A stretch of DNA of 64,000 nt from Setophaga petechia (Eukaryota > Chordata > Aves > Passeriformes > Parulidae): the NCBI GenBank assembly GCA_024362935.1, contig JANCRA010000012.1:9486001-9550000 (forward strand), read 5' to 3'. The notes beneath the pieces were generated by a model. It was not told where the DNA came from, searched no databases, and saw nothing but the letters and a program-made list of their open reading frames with translations. Shown in pieces: positions 36,502-49,459 of this stretch; positions within the stretch are counted from its first letter, which is position 1; every line of letters begins with the position of its first letter. Made by a program: the position numbers and the translations under genes.

Positions 36502-38100
36502 AAATTCAGAATTTCAAAACTGAAAGTTAACTATTATGGGCAACAGTATCTAATACCAGGCTGATACGAAGCCTATTAAGATATACCATCTGTGCAAACG
36601 TCTGTCCCTAAACACATTTTATTTATAAGATAAAAAATAATGGGCATGATACGAGAAAACCCAAGAAATAATAAGGGATTAAAACTTGGTTTCAGATAGG
36701 AATGAACATTTTAAAATTAAAGTATCTAAAAATATACCCACGTGAATATTTAGCACAAGGAAAAGCACGATGATCCTGCACTGTAAATTAGCCTCCTCGT
36801 GATAAAACCTCTTTTCTAAGCAAGAAGGATTCTTCAATGTCATGGTAAAGACACAGTTGCTGCTGAGTGGCAGTGATACAGGTCAGGAAGCAGCAATAAG
36901 ATCCCCTAACACAAAAAGAGCACCACATCCTGATGCAAAGACAAGACTTGCAATATGTGATTTTGATTTGAGAGTGTTTTTTCCCTCTAACTTTGACCAA
37001 CTGTTTGCTCACACACCAGCTAACAGGGCCAAGGTGGTGATCAAGGGGAGTACAGCGACTGCTTACATCAACTGTGAGGTAAAGACCAAGGATTGAAGTT
37101 TTAGAAGGATGTCTTTTCAGTAAGGATACTATACAACTATGGTTTTAGAAATCTAAGAGTAAAAAAAAGCACCCTTTTTCTGTTTTTTTTTCTAGAGCTC
37201 AATATCTTCATTGCTGGTATGGATTCAATAATGAATACTTTCACATCTGTGAGTGCCAGAACACTGAAACACACTTATTGCATAGATTATAATTGATCTA
37301 TTTAATTAACACTACTGTGCTCCCATGTTTGGCTGAGTACATTTTTTTCCTCTGGGAGACTTGTAGACTTTTGTGGATGAGGGTGGCACGGTGAATCCCC
37401 ATGTACAACGTTGCTTGGCTGGCTGTTGCACAAATAAAAATCTACTATCAGCTAAGGAAAAATACAGGCAAATATTCAACAGGAGGCCAGCACCTTCCTC
37501 CAGCTCAAACATCCTAAAACTGCATGAGAGTTCAGGCATTAAGAAAGTATTGCATTAACTGCAGCAGTAGGTATTGTAAGAGGTAGAGGAGTCTAGAAAG
37601 CCAATTTTCTTCCTACCACCTGTTTCCTGACTGCTTGATGCCCCCAGTGAAGCACTGGTTTTCCCAATCCCTCTGTTCAGGCGTCCTCTGGCAGTAGCAG
37701 GGCTACAGAAACCACAGCATTTATAATAATTTAAATGCCCATAGGTATTTAAAATGGACTTGGGTAGCTATTTCTTTGATATTTAGTTTCCTTTGTAAAC
37801 TAATCAAGACCAAGATAAATTCCTCTACCTACAAAGCACAGCACAATAAAAAGAACAAAGGAAGATGATGCACTCACAGGGTTTGCTTCTGCATCTCCCC
37901 AGCAGCACACCAGGGTTTGCCACCCCACTGGGTGGATTCAGGCACCAACTCTCAAGTGGAAACATTACCCAAGAGTCTGAAAATGTAGGTACAGAGTTTG
38001 TGGTGGTTGGGATGGGGCTGTGGCTGAGCCTCATCCCCAGTGGGCACAGCTGTGAGCAGCACTGACAGCAATGAGCCAGGGAGTGCCCAGGGGCACTGAC
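36502..38100. other. Unique DNA, no gene seen
   Basis: No repeat or exon is recognised. Open frames are at most 92 codons. The sequence becomes GC-richer from about 37860 towards the TATA-like patch. Confidence 0.45.
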
Positions 38101-38153
38101 CAACCACCAAAGGGAACAGAGGGCTCACAGGGGCAGGGCATGAACATGGGGGG

Positions 38154-38162
38154 TATAAAAGG
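38154..38162 (+). promoter_or_regulatory. TATA-box-like motif in a GC-richer patch
   Basis: TATAAAAGG is preceded by a G-rich stretch (38120-38153) and followed 30 or so bases later by ACACAGATGCTTG. Strong TATA matches occur by chance, and nothing shows a transcript. An unrecognised LTR promoter is one possible explanation. Confidence 0.2.
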
Positions 38163-38190
38163 TTGGGCTAAAGAACAAGAACACAGATGC

Positions 38191-38299
38191 TTGAAGCCTT
38201 CTGGAGTGCTAATAGTGTTAATCTGCATGGGTTGAAGCCTTCTGAAATTGAATGATGATACTCTGTATTGTGTCCATGATACTTTGTGTATTGTGTCTT
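38191..38299. repeat. Short nested direct repeats
   Basis: TTGAAGCCTTCTG occurs at 38191-38203 and 38232-38244. TGATACTCTGTATTGTGTC (38256-38274) is followed by TGATACTTTGTGTATTGTGTC (38277-38297). They lie just downstream of the TATA-like motif. Confidence 0.75.
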
Positions 38300-39489
38300 G
38301 AAAAAACCCTCCTCAATCTCCTGCCTGGGCTTGATCCAGCCTCACCTTCATGCTGTGGCTGCAGATTTAAGGTGACTGTAGTCCTGCCCCTGGCTGGGAC
38401 AGTGGTGGGCGGGTGAGGACAGTCAGGGCTGGGGCACTTTTTAGTACATAGCTACACAGTTTTGGGGAAAGAACAGCAAAGCTTTCTCATGATTTTTCCC
38501 TCATACCTGTCAGTCTGCAAGAGGATCAGCACACACTGTCCAAGGTCCTGCCCTTGACTCTCTTCCCTCCGTGTTTGCAGTCTCCAGTAGAGCAGTGAGC
38601 TCCCAGCTGTGCATCTGCTGGGACAAAGCACTGCCTCCCTGGGCTGGTGTGGGACCTGCACACCCCCAGTACCCCTGCCAGAGACGGGGTGTGAACAGCA
38701 TCAACACAGCCACCCTGGGATGCTGAGCTCCAAAACCTTTGGGACCCTTGTGCATGCCCCTGTCAGAGAGCCCTGCCAACACCCTCCAGCTGATCAGGGC
38801 ACTCTGGCCAGGAGAGGCAGAAGGGAAGAAAGTGGATCTCTCTTTGAGGATACTTGGTTGGTAAATCTGCATCTGTGAATAATGAATAACTGCAGCTGCC
38901 TTTTTTACTTATGTTGGAGAACAAGAGGAGTTTCTAATTTGGAGTGAGACTTTATTTTCAAAACTGAATATATATAAGCAAGGAATTCTAGTAAAGATTC
39001 TCTGGCAGAAAACTTCAGCAATTTTCTAATTTGTTTATATTTTTGATGAGTGACTGAGAAAAAAATATTGATTGACAGACCCAGAGATAAGTGTAAAAAT
39101 GCTCAGAACGTAGTAACTTACAAATGCTATTTTCATGTAACATTTTCCCACTTATCAAGTTTCTCATATTTCCAAATGGATGTTAAAATCCTCTGGAACC
39201 AGAAAATTGTTTTCCACATAAGCCACATACTATCTTTCAACCTGCCTGCAATGTGCCCTGATTGCTAATGTTCTGTAAGCAAAAATGCTACATATTCTCC
39301 TTCTTAATTTTTTTCATCATTTTAAATACACTTCTCCACATGCCATCAAGAATTTTAAGAGGTCCTTGTGCCATTGGCACTGTTCTTCATATATGAGGAC
39401 ATAAACCTTCAGACAACCAGAAAAACCTGCTGTTGTACCAGTATTTTCAGCAGGTAACTGAGGCAGATCAGGTAATTAAAGCTCGTGAG
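38300..39489. other. Unique DNA, no gene seen
   Basis: The first part (38300-38860) is GC-richer with a 120-codon minus-strand frame lacking known domains; the rest is AT-rich. No repeat is recognised. Confidence 0.4.
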
Positions 39490-40585
39490 CCTGACTGATC
39501 GTACAGAAAATAATGAAATGGCTGAGAGGGACTTGATTAATAAGGAAATAAAGATGGCTAATATAATTACTGCCAATCAACACAGGCCCATAGCAAGCAG
39601 ATTTTGTCAAACTAATTTGATTTTTTATGGGGTTTCAAGTTGCTAAAAGTAACAATGATGGTACAATAGACTTCTAAAAGCTGCTCTAGATGGTGCTTAC
39701 AATATGATGTTTTGATTAACCTGAATGATATAAAAATCAACATGACATCCATTAAAAGGATTAAAGTGTGAGTTATTGTTTATTCTTTAGGGAATTATTC
39801 TTGAACATGTGTTTCCAGTGGGGTCCTAAAGCTATTCTTAGCCCTACTCTTCCTTATGTTTTATCCCTGATATGCAAGAAAACAAAAAAATCATTACTAA
39901 TAAAGTTGGCAGACGGGATAAAGATTAGAGAAGTGGCTGAATGATGAGGAGACAGAGTCTGCAGTACAGGGGGGATTGGATTGCTCTGGGAACCAGCACA
40001 ACTAACACAGACTCCAGCAGGCAGAGACCACACTGGTAAGAGCACCAGCAAATCTGCAAAGGACTGGGGAGAAACCAAGGGTTTTTCAGCTGAGCATGCA
40101 TTTGGGTGAGATGTTCTGCTAAATGAACGAACACAGTCCTTTAATGTGGAAATACTGAATGGGATGTGAAGTACTGTGTCCAGCTTTGATGCCCACAGCT
40201 CAACACAGGTATTCAGTAGTCAAAGAGTTCAGGACAAAAGATCAAAGAATCAAAAAGGACTTGTGTTGGAAAACACAATTCATGAGAAAAATGTCAGGGT
40301 GTTCAAGAGATTTAAGAACAAAAAGTCTCTGCTCACAGTCCAAGACTCAGTGTCAAACACAGACTGGATTTAGAGGGTTCTTCAGTCTGACAAACAGACC
40401 CAAGAGCCGGAAACTGAATCAGGAGCATCCATTCAGACACATGGTGTATACTCTCTATAGGAAGGATGATTTACCACTGGAACATCTTCCAGTTCTTTGA
40501 CAAATTTCAGACCACTAGACACTAAATATTTCACAGAATTTTTCTCTAAAATATATGTCCCATTTCAACCTAAAGTCATTCAAGC
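39490..40585 (+). mobile_element. Old, decayed CR1/L3-like LINE
   Basis: Weak but ordered LINE signals appear on the plus strand. These are: TTTTGTCAAACTAATTTGATT (39602 on); a remnant of the reverse-transcriptase SGVPQGS-LGP-LF motif at about 39817-39855, now reading roughly SGVLKLFLALLFL; AGTTGGCAGACGGGATAAAG (39904 on); GTACTGTGTCCAGCTTTGATG (40170 on); CCACTGGAACATC (40475 on); and a 3' end like CATTTCAACCTAAAGTCATTC (40562-40582). The spacing follows ORF2 to 3' end of a CR1-clade LINE. It is far more diverged than the other CR1 pieces, with many stops, so it is an ancient insertion. Boundaries are approximate. Confidence 0.6.
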
Positions 40586-43537
40586 AAAACATAGCCTGTG
40601 CTATTTGGGGGCTAAGATTAGCTGATTATGATGAGTTCTTAGAACCTGAAAACTGCTATTCTACAAATATGTCTATTTATCAGGCAAAGATGCAGCAGTA
40701 ATGAAATGTCCCTTGGAAAAAAACTTCTCCTGGTGAAGTTCCTTTTTACAGTTAAAAATCCTTTCCAACTAACATTCTTTTTTACCCAGTCCCCAAATTT
40801 GAGGTGGTCAGTTGCAGACCAATGATCATGAATCCCAGTGTCCACAAGGGCCCACAAAGAAAAACATGGGCCACCAGGAACAAATGTTTCAAAATTCACA
40901 GAGAAAGAGAAAACAAATATAAAAAGGATGCTGTAGACAAGAGACTCCTGCTTCTAGGCTATTGGACAAAAAGACTCCTCAACAAGGCTGGATAGGCTGA
41001 TACATGCCCATTTTAAAGCTTTAAATTAATCACAAGGCTTGGCTGGGATTTATATTGATGATCTAGGGATGAAATGCTTTTCACCAATATTCTCTCTCCT
41101 GGCCTACGCATTTGTGCACGTGGACATTTATAGCAAACCATTACTATAAAGGATCTTTAGCAGCTGAAATAATTACCTGAAAACACTGTATCACTAAAAA
41201 AATCAGTGAACTGGAAAAACAAAAATCACTGGAATTTGCAACATAACCTGCAGAAATTGAGCAGAATAACAGATGGCTCACAGTATTCTTTCTCCAATTA
41301 ATGGCTAAAGAGAAATAGCTTACTTGAGGAAAAATGACACTTTCCATTTAAACTCAGAGTATTTTAAGGCAACAACTTAGGGGAAATTCCAGCAAGCAAT
41401 CAGCAGCTGTTATGACCCTTAATATTTCAGGACTTGATCTTCACAGAGGCCAAACCCTGGCCTTTCTCTCAGGATGACATCTTTATTTTATGCTAAGTCT
41501 TGTTCCTTGCTCCCATTAAAGTCACTCCAAGCCCAAAAGCATGAGATAAAAAGGTGGTGAGCAGAGATATAAATAATATGTCCACTGCAGAATAAATTCA
41601 TATCTAAATTACAGGCCAAGGGGAAAAAAACAGCTTCTGCAGAGGGCTCATCACATTCACTGCTTTCCCTTTCATAGATATTTCTCTACCTTCATTCCCA
41701 GACTATTTACTGTTTAATAACTCATTCAAGGTCTTGCTTGAATGCTTTGATGCCTCTCGATTGAATAGATTTTCTTTGGAACATGCTCCCTGAGCTGTAT
41801 GCATTACATTTGCTATGAAATATATTTTGACCAATATATAATCTTAAAAGAAACCCAAACCAAAGTCACACAACGTTCAACTATTTTTAAGACCACTCAT
41901 GAATTTAGCATATCAAAATTTGGCAAAATTGTCTTTGTGGGGATGAAGAAATTCCTATTAAGATATCTCTAATATATTTTTATTTATGCCACTGAGTTTC
42001 ATTTTACGTGCAGGCTTCTAGATGTTCCTTCCTCTGCATGAGTAGAAACATTCTAAAGCCATCCAGCAGAATTGTGCAGCCCCCATGCAAACGAATTTCC
42101 CAGTTAAAAAATTAAGGTTTTGATCTTTGGAGTGACAGTAAGATCACAGCCTGGTAATGATTTATTTGTGACACCCTCACTGGTATCCTTACCTCATCAA
42201 GCCTAACTCCTGTGATTAAGGTTTTGTTTCTACTGTTAACAATATAAGGAGATTTTATCCACCTTAATTACTACTAAAGATTTTCAGTTTCACAACATTG
42301 AACTTCTGAACATTCAATGGCTGTTTATTTTGTTTCTGATCTATTTCTCAAAGACACTTGAAAGTGCATTTTTCTAAAGATTTTTTTCCCCTTTAATTTT
42401 TCAAACCCTTCTGGATGGTGTAAATATTTTTCTTCCATATTGATTTTTGTCCTTTTTTCCTTCAAAAAAGGCTAATTATTTTAGTAGCGTTAACTGAATC
42501 TGACTCATTTATGTTCGATTAGCCATTTCAACACATAAATTGCTATTATACTCCAATAACCTTGCCCACCAACATTATTAATGCAAGCAAAACTACAGGA
42601 AAAAATATTCGTTAAATTGTTATTTTAATTAAAAGTAACAGTTTCTGTTGAATCCTTTATTCTGCTGTGTTCCCTATGAACTATAATGCTAATTATCCCA
42701 AGGTATAAATAAGTTCAGGCTTGCAAAGCCAAGCTTCCTACAGACAGGAAATGCCAAAACAAAGATAGGCACAGATGCCAAATTTGAGTGTCTCTGCACC
42801 ATTTTAACACAAATAATGGCAGTCATTAAATATAATGGTACATTAAATATCCAGCAAGATTAGAATATATTCAGCAGAAGTCCTGCATTTAGCTGTACAG
42901 ATTGGGATGCTTTTGAGTAGCCAGTATTAAAAGGATAATTATTCTAATTATTCTCACCTAAATTGGCTGTTTGCAGCGCTGCCTCCAAAGGCCACAGACT
43001 TGTTCCACCTGCTCAAGGTTGGTGAGCAAGAACTGGTGAGCTCAACTCTTTCCCTGGGGTGCGAGCCAGGGAGAAGCCCAGCACCCTCTGTTCCTACAGA
43101 AACAGTTAATGGAGGGATTCCCACAGGGATTGATGTGCCTCAATGCATTATAAATGCAGTCTTGAAAGAGTAAAAGCAAGAGTCAGTGTTTCTCTCTCCA
43201 GAAATTGCAGATAGAGATCATCAACAGATATACAGAGCAGGTTTTACTAAGCCAAGTGCAAGTTTAAGTGCTGTAGCATGCCAGCTGGAAGAGAACAAAC
43301 CACACTGATGTAGACAGAATTTGTCTGAGAAGTTATTTGCTTTTTGTGCCTGTGCCCAATCTTGTATGCAGAAGAAACTGTTAGGAGAAGGTGCTCACAC
43401 CATAGTTCCTGGCTGCACACCAGCAACCAAGCTGATGTTCTTAGCAGAACTCCATCAGCAGCAATGGCTGCAAGGAGCACAGTCAGAAACCTGGAAAGAG
43501 TGATCTGAGAATAAACCAAGTGTGCATATGAACCAGG
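40586..43537. other. Unique AT-rich DNA, no gene seen
   Basis: No supported exon or repeat is present. The block 42470-42720 is AT-rich with many TAATTA/ATTAAT words and few low-complexity runs; it could be a conserved non-coding element, but that is a guess. Confidence 0.45.
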
Positions 43538-43673
43538 GTGAGCAGCATGAGAGGTGTGAGCAGTGTAAAATGCGAGCAGTGTGAGGAACATGAGCAGAGT
43601 GGGCAGTGAGGGCAGTGTAAACAATGTGAACAGTGAGGCCCGTGTGAGCAGCGTGAGGAATGCGAGCAGTGTT
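43538..43673. repeat. GTGAGCAGT minisatellite, left part
   Basis: About 14 imperfect 9-10 bp units built on GTGAGCAGT, GTGAGGAA and GCGAGCAG. Both CpG-containing and TG variants occur. The array is broken at 43673 by a solo LTR and matching units continue at 43955. Confidence 0.85.
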
Positions 43674-43954
43674 TGCTGTCATCTTATTGCAAAGCTCCCA
43701 TACCTTCTCACTGATTTCTCATGTGCAGCTCCTCACAGCACTGACTCTTTCTTCTTCACAGCACAACCAACAGACTCCAGCTCTCTCCTCACCCAGCTAA
43801 GCCACTCTTTTGTAGCACTCGTCTTCTTATGGGACACAGCTGTGGCCTGTTAAGGGCAGGCCTGTTCCTAATCTTTGGTGATCAGTACAGCTGTAACCCC
43901 TCAGGTGTGAGACTGCCTTCTGCACTATTCTCTTACATTCTATCCCTCCATACA
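43674..43954. mobile_element. Solo LTR, family 2 copy A, inside the minisatellite
   Basis: The 281-bp element runs TG to CA and matches 49460-49773 along its length: GTCATCTTATTGCAAAGCT, CCATACCTTCTCA, CAACCAACAGACTCCA, CACCCAGCTAAGCCACTCTT, GGGCAGGCCTGTTCCTAATC, TTTGGTGATCA. It lacks about 33 bp present in the other copy. Flanks are GTGTT (43669-43673) and GTGTG (43955-43959), a possible 4-5 bp target duplication, though the host array itself repeats GTGTG. No internal retroviral genes are present. The CTTATTG word (CAATAAG on the minus strand) hints at a minus orientation, not proven. Confidence 0.75.
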
Positions 43955-43973
43955 GTGTGAGCAGTGAGCAGGC
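43955..43973. repeat. GTGAGCAGT minisatellite, right part
   Basis: GTGTGAGCAGTGAGCAGG continues the minisatellite after the LTR. Two units remain before unique sequence begins. Confidence 0.8.
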
Positions 43974-46900
43974 CCCTCACAGTTCACTTCATTCTTTCTA
44001 CAGCTCACACAGATGCCAATGCAGGAACATTCCACTAGAAGCCAACCCAGTGAGGAAGATTTGTGAGGCTGATCCTCTTAATTTTTCAGGATGCAATTTC
44101 AAGCCCAATTACAAATAAATCCTATTCATTCTGGATTTCCACCAAAATCATCCAGAGGAAAGCTGGAAGTGCTCAATTGGAAAGACAAATTGGAAGCCTC
44201 AAACTTCCTAAGGTGTCTTGATTTACTCTTTAGCTGAGGGCGCCACAGCTCCTCTGTGCCTGAATGCCTCAGGCCCCAGATTGAGGTACATCCACTCTGT
44301 TTAACAAAGGAGCAGCTTTGCTTGGGCTCCTACCTACCTAAAAGCAGTGTCTAAGCAGATTGGTGCACATATGCCTGTAGTAAAGCAACACAGCAAATAG
44401 AATGACAACAACAACAGTATTATCTCCTTTAATGGGAGACAGCTACAGATGCCATAATTTATGTGGCCATTTACCTCAAAGGCTGTGGCATGTAAATCAC
44501 TCCCCTACCTGTGATCTCTCTGGTCACTGTGCCACACAGTGCCTGTGAGTCTATCAGAGAGGAAACTCACGGTGTCAAAAAGAAGCTTTATACAAACTGA
44601 GGTGCTGCAGTGGGAAGGCTGGAGAAGCTTTATCACCACTATCCCAACAGCTGCCCACTCTCTCCTAACCCAAGGGGGTGGGTGTATCTTATTTCTCCTT
44701 AAATGATTATCTGCCTTAACTGAATGCAGTTTAAATACTTTCTGGAAGGCAATGGTTTTCTCAGAAACACACAAACATTTTTCCTTATTTCAGAAACCAC
44801 AACTCTTAAAACAGAACATATTCATCTTAACTTGTATTTTCAGTCCAATTTGCAGCCTCACAACCTCCTTTTTTACTTTCTTGGAGGTGTTAGACCCATA
44901 TGGGAAAGCATATGACGAGGTAGAAAATTCATATGTAGTGTATGATATCTGCCCAGCCAATGTACATGTATTTCATTCTAGACAGCAAGTTCCCCTCCTC
45001 TGATCACTTTAGAAATGGAGGAATACTCAATAAGTAGTCTCTTAAACAACATATACATATATATCTAAAAAATAATTTATGTGGTGGTTTCTGTAGTATG
45101 AGATGAAACTTTTGAACTTCGGGTGTCTCCATCAGTATAAGCAATGATATTTCTAAGAAGTACCTATTGTGTAGCTCAGTAATTGGATAAAAAAATTGTC
45201 ACAGAAGGGAGATGATACAGAAGATACAACTTACATAAATTGAAGTAAAATGTCATCTCAGTGTAAGGTCATTTTGTCCAACACTTCATTTTCGGAACAT
45301 CAAGCAGATACACAAGATCACAAAAAATAAAAGTTTTTAAAATATCACCTTTATACTCTTTCCCTTTAATGTAGCCCTTTGAAAGAAAATTAGACCTCAG
45401 GTTGAATATAAAACATTTATCTACTGATACATCAGGGATTACAGACAGGAATATTTAAAGTTTAAAATCAGCCTCTCAACAAAGTCAAAGGCCCTCAGTG
45501 AATCAATACAATAAAGTGAAGGCTCATCTGGTTTTGGCTGTCTTGTAAGGTTACAGGCCAATATGTATTACATATTTTCTGAAAAGTGGCTCTAAGAAAT
45601 ATATATGTTTGCAGTCTAAAGCATTTGGAAGAGGGTTCACCTGCTCAAATGTAGGCTCCAGTTTGGTGAATGGGTTTATCTGAATTGCTGTTCAGACTTT
45701 CTTTAGAGGCATAAAAAAAGAGGCAATGAAAAAAACAAGACATTTCTGAGGTTCTGGAGTAAATATTTATCTAATCCAAAATTAGAAAAGAGCAACTTCT
45801 CTGTCTTACTTAACTATAAAGGAAGCTTCAGAGGTAGATGCCTACCTTGGAGATGTCTTAAGACATCCCTGTGCTCACAAGGCCATGGTCATTCTCTCCA
45901 CCATATAGAGTAATTAATTTTTTTTTATTATTATTTTTGAGATGGTGGTAATAAACTATCCATTCTCATCTGTGGCCCTGTTCTCCTGTGAGTCATCTGA
46001 CACCAAGTCAGTGCATCCATCTAGGCGAGCATCTTTGTGGAACTTTAACTAAGCCCTGGTTTATACAGGTCTGTAATTTTACAGACTATTACTATATAGA
46101 AGTAGTGTTGGGGTTTTGTCAGATTTTAAATTTAATTTAAAGGGTTTACAACCCCTTCAGTCTCTGTCAATACATTTTCTGTTTCGTGATACATACACAA
46201 TTATGAGGAACGCTAAAAAGCAGATTTAAATAGATCAATACTGTCATATCACATCCTTTCAGTTGTTAATTAACAAATTTCATCCTCACAATTTCTCCTT
46301 GCATAAGACCAACTGGAATTTGTTCAGCTTTGATAGTCTCTTCATAAAATGTGGTTCAGACAGTTTTATTTGTTGCACTTTTCAGTGAGTATATAGCAAG
46401 TTTTCCCTTTACAGTTATGTGACTTGAACTGCTTTTGATTCCTGCATTCTTGTGAAGAACCTTCTATCTTATTTGCCTTATAAAAAGCAAGTAATTATTT
46501 CCATCTGATTTTTCCTCCTTCTTACATTATCAAAGTATCGTGAAGCGGTTTTCTTCAACTACTACTTTGGATTATTTTCTTGAGAACATCAATCTTCAGA
46601 ACCATAGCACTATTAAAAATCCATTATTTCCTTGATTTTTCTTCCTTTGTGACTTGCAAGAAAAGCAAAAAATGGAGATAATACAATGAAATAAAATTAT
46701 TACATCCCTTAGAGATGTTTGTGCTCTGGAGACATGAAAGCTATCCTGGAGTGACTATTACCAATTCAAACATGGAGCCTTTTGTACAGTAGGGATCTGG
46801 ATGTAAATATTTCTGGTTTCTATTGTGCTGTAGCATTAGGCACAACAATAAGAATAATCAACATAAAATTTCCCTTATTTTCTGTAATTTTTTGAGAAAA

Positions 46901-49459
46901 AGTGAGGGGAGAGAGAGTATAAATTCCTCCAACTAAGCATCTTATTGATCTTCATTGATGAAAGCAAAATGAAGGGTTATTTTCTTTATTTCTCCTGTTT
47001 TATTTTTCCTTGCTTTCACTAGAAATTTTATCTTGCTTCTGAGAAAGCTTCAATAATAAAAGGTCCCCTAGAAATGCCAGCAGACTGCATTAGGGACATT
47101 TTTAATTCTCTAGGCTTTTTTTTCTCTTGGTTGTAAGCCCAATATTTTCTTGAGTATCTGTTGATAGGGTATGTGCCACATTATAGGGGAGAATAGCACA
47201 TATCCAAGATATTTGATGGTGTTATGTCTCTTTGCTGCTCTGGCTGCTACTTTTTAAGAAGCATGCACAATAATAAATACCACTGAATGCATGAAGCATC
47301 CAAAATGTTACTATTTGTCTGAATTTAAACAAATTTACATGAAGATATTTTATTTGGTAAATACACAGTAATTTTTTCTTTTCCTGGATGCCTGAGGTGC
47401 AAGCACTGGTGTTCTGTGTTTCACAGCATTTCAGATGTGGCTGATATATTTTAAAAGCTAGACTGTCTTCAGGACACTAGCAGTCTGCCTCTCTCTCTGT
47501 CACACAACAGTTCTCATTTGACATCTTCAAGTTGTTTATCAGCAGCCTGTCACCCACACCTGGCCATTTGTACTCTTATCAACAATCTCAACTTAAAAAA
47601 TAATACTAATAAGTAGGTATTGACTTCTGCTGAGATGAATATCAAGATTTATTGACCTCAGGGCAAACATTTACCAGAGCAACCTACAGTCAATAATTTC
47701 TTTTTGGAGCAATAACCTATGATGTTCACGGAAATACAAAGACAATCTCGTGCATGTACATTAAAGTTTCCCTCAGCCCACACTGCAGCAGCCTGTAAAC
47801 CTTCCCAAAAAGCAGATTTCCAAGCTGTACATTCTGTACAGAACAGTACAATGGTTATTTCTCCTCTAGCTGAAAAGCAACCTCACTGAAGAGGAAAGGA
47901 TTAAGAAAAAGGTAAAGAAATTTCATGAGCAGCTCCTCTGCTCTCATTTCCTCAGCAGAGCCTTTTCAGAAACAAAGGAAATAATGAAAATTCTGTTGCT
48001 GGAGAGGGTAGCTCTTACCTCCAATCCCGTTCATAGCCACACTTCTAACATAAATACACAAATCAGAACCTTACATACTTGTTTTTGTTTATCTCCATAA
48101 TTTCTCCAATAATAACAGCAATTAAAAAAAACTTAAGTCTTTTCTGAATTACAATCCTCCCTTGGAAAAGCAGAAAATATTCAGCACAATCTCTGAAATA
48201 AGAGAATTCCAGATTATTGATTATTTGTGTAGCAGAATTTTGCAGCATCATTGCCATATCATGCCTGATAAAATCCTCCTTCCACCATCAGTATTTACAC
48301 ATGAACTACATCTGAAAAAAAAGATTGCAAAGAACTGCTAATAATAGTTGTTTGGGTTCTTTAAATAGAACATCCTACAATGTGAATTCCACTTGAGAGG
48401 AAAAAAAATAAACTGCTTTTCCTAGACTCTGATTCAGAAAAATACTTTTATGGATCTCAGTAGGACCAACAGGGAAAATTTGTGTGTGTTAATTTTCCCG
48501 TGCAAACAGATGTTCCAGATCTCAGTACTAATGAACTTGGCCATGGCAGTCACTTACTGACTCACTACAAGAATGTTTACAGTCATTAGTGAAAGCCAGA
48601 AAATGTATGACAACGTTTGGATACATTACCTCCTCCTTGGCTAAAATGGCCTTTTCCCAACTCCCTCCTTTGCCACCTGAAGTATCTTTGTCTGGTGTGA
48701 AGCTTTCATCCATTACAACAAGCCCAGATTGTCATGATGAACTTGGATTTTTCATACAGAGCCTGATTACCTCTTATTCCAGCTTTTCAAAAATTCAGTT
48801 TGGTACCTCCAGGCTAAGCAAGACTCCAGCCTGAGGTTTGTACACATCACTAAACTCCAAGCACTCATTTACATTTTTGTTCTTTCAGTCTCTCAGGTTT
48901 CCAGACTGAGAGAACAAAACAAGTTACTGTCATTGCCAAAAAGCTTCCTCTTCATGGATCTTGTCATTTACAGTGCCATCTCATTTATAGTCAAACCTTC
49001 TCATTTATACCCTGATGTACAGCTGACTTTTCCTCTGCATTTTAAAATAAATCTACCCACCTGCATCTTTATATTCATCATATTTGAATCAATAGATAGC
49101 ACTGCCTTATTGTGCTTCCAGAAAAAATTATCTACAGAGCCTACTATAGTGTCTTCAGACACTTTTACCTCTACCTTTCTTCTACTTCCTTGGTATTTTA
49201 CCACATCCACTGCAGCTCTCAATAGAAAATACTTCTTCCCTTTGGCTTGAGAGAAGATGTTTTGATCCCATGTCAGCTCACACTTGGGGTTCAAATGCAG
49301 CTGCCCCAGTGGCCACAATTGGCGGCGCCAGTTTTGAGGACATGGCTTGACTCTCTCAACTTAAAAGGGTATTTTCAAATCAGGTTCAACTTCACTGAAA
49401 CCAGCAGGGTTAGCTACCACCATTCACATCATTAAAAATTACAGAGAAACACACATTTC
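43974..49459. other. Unique AT-rich DNA, no gene seen
   Basis: Open frames are at most 105 codons. The 45050-47700 part is strongly AT-rich with few open frames. No repeat is recognised. TA-rich runs lie at 45049-45063 and a T-rich run at 45919-45940. Confidence 0.5.

Noticed and set aside
49280..49300. GGTTCAAAT word resembling a tRNA B box
   Set aside because: No A box, anticodon stem or cloverleaf can be built around it. No tRNA gene is supported anywhere in the window.
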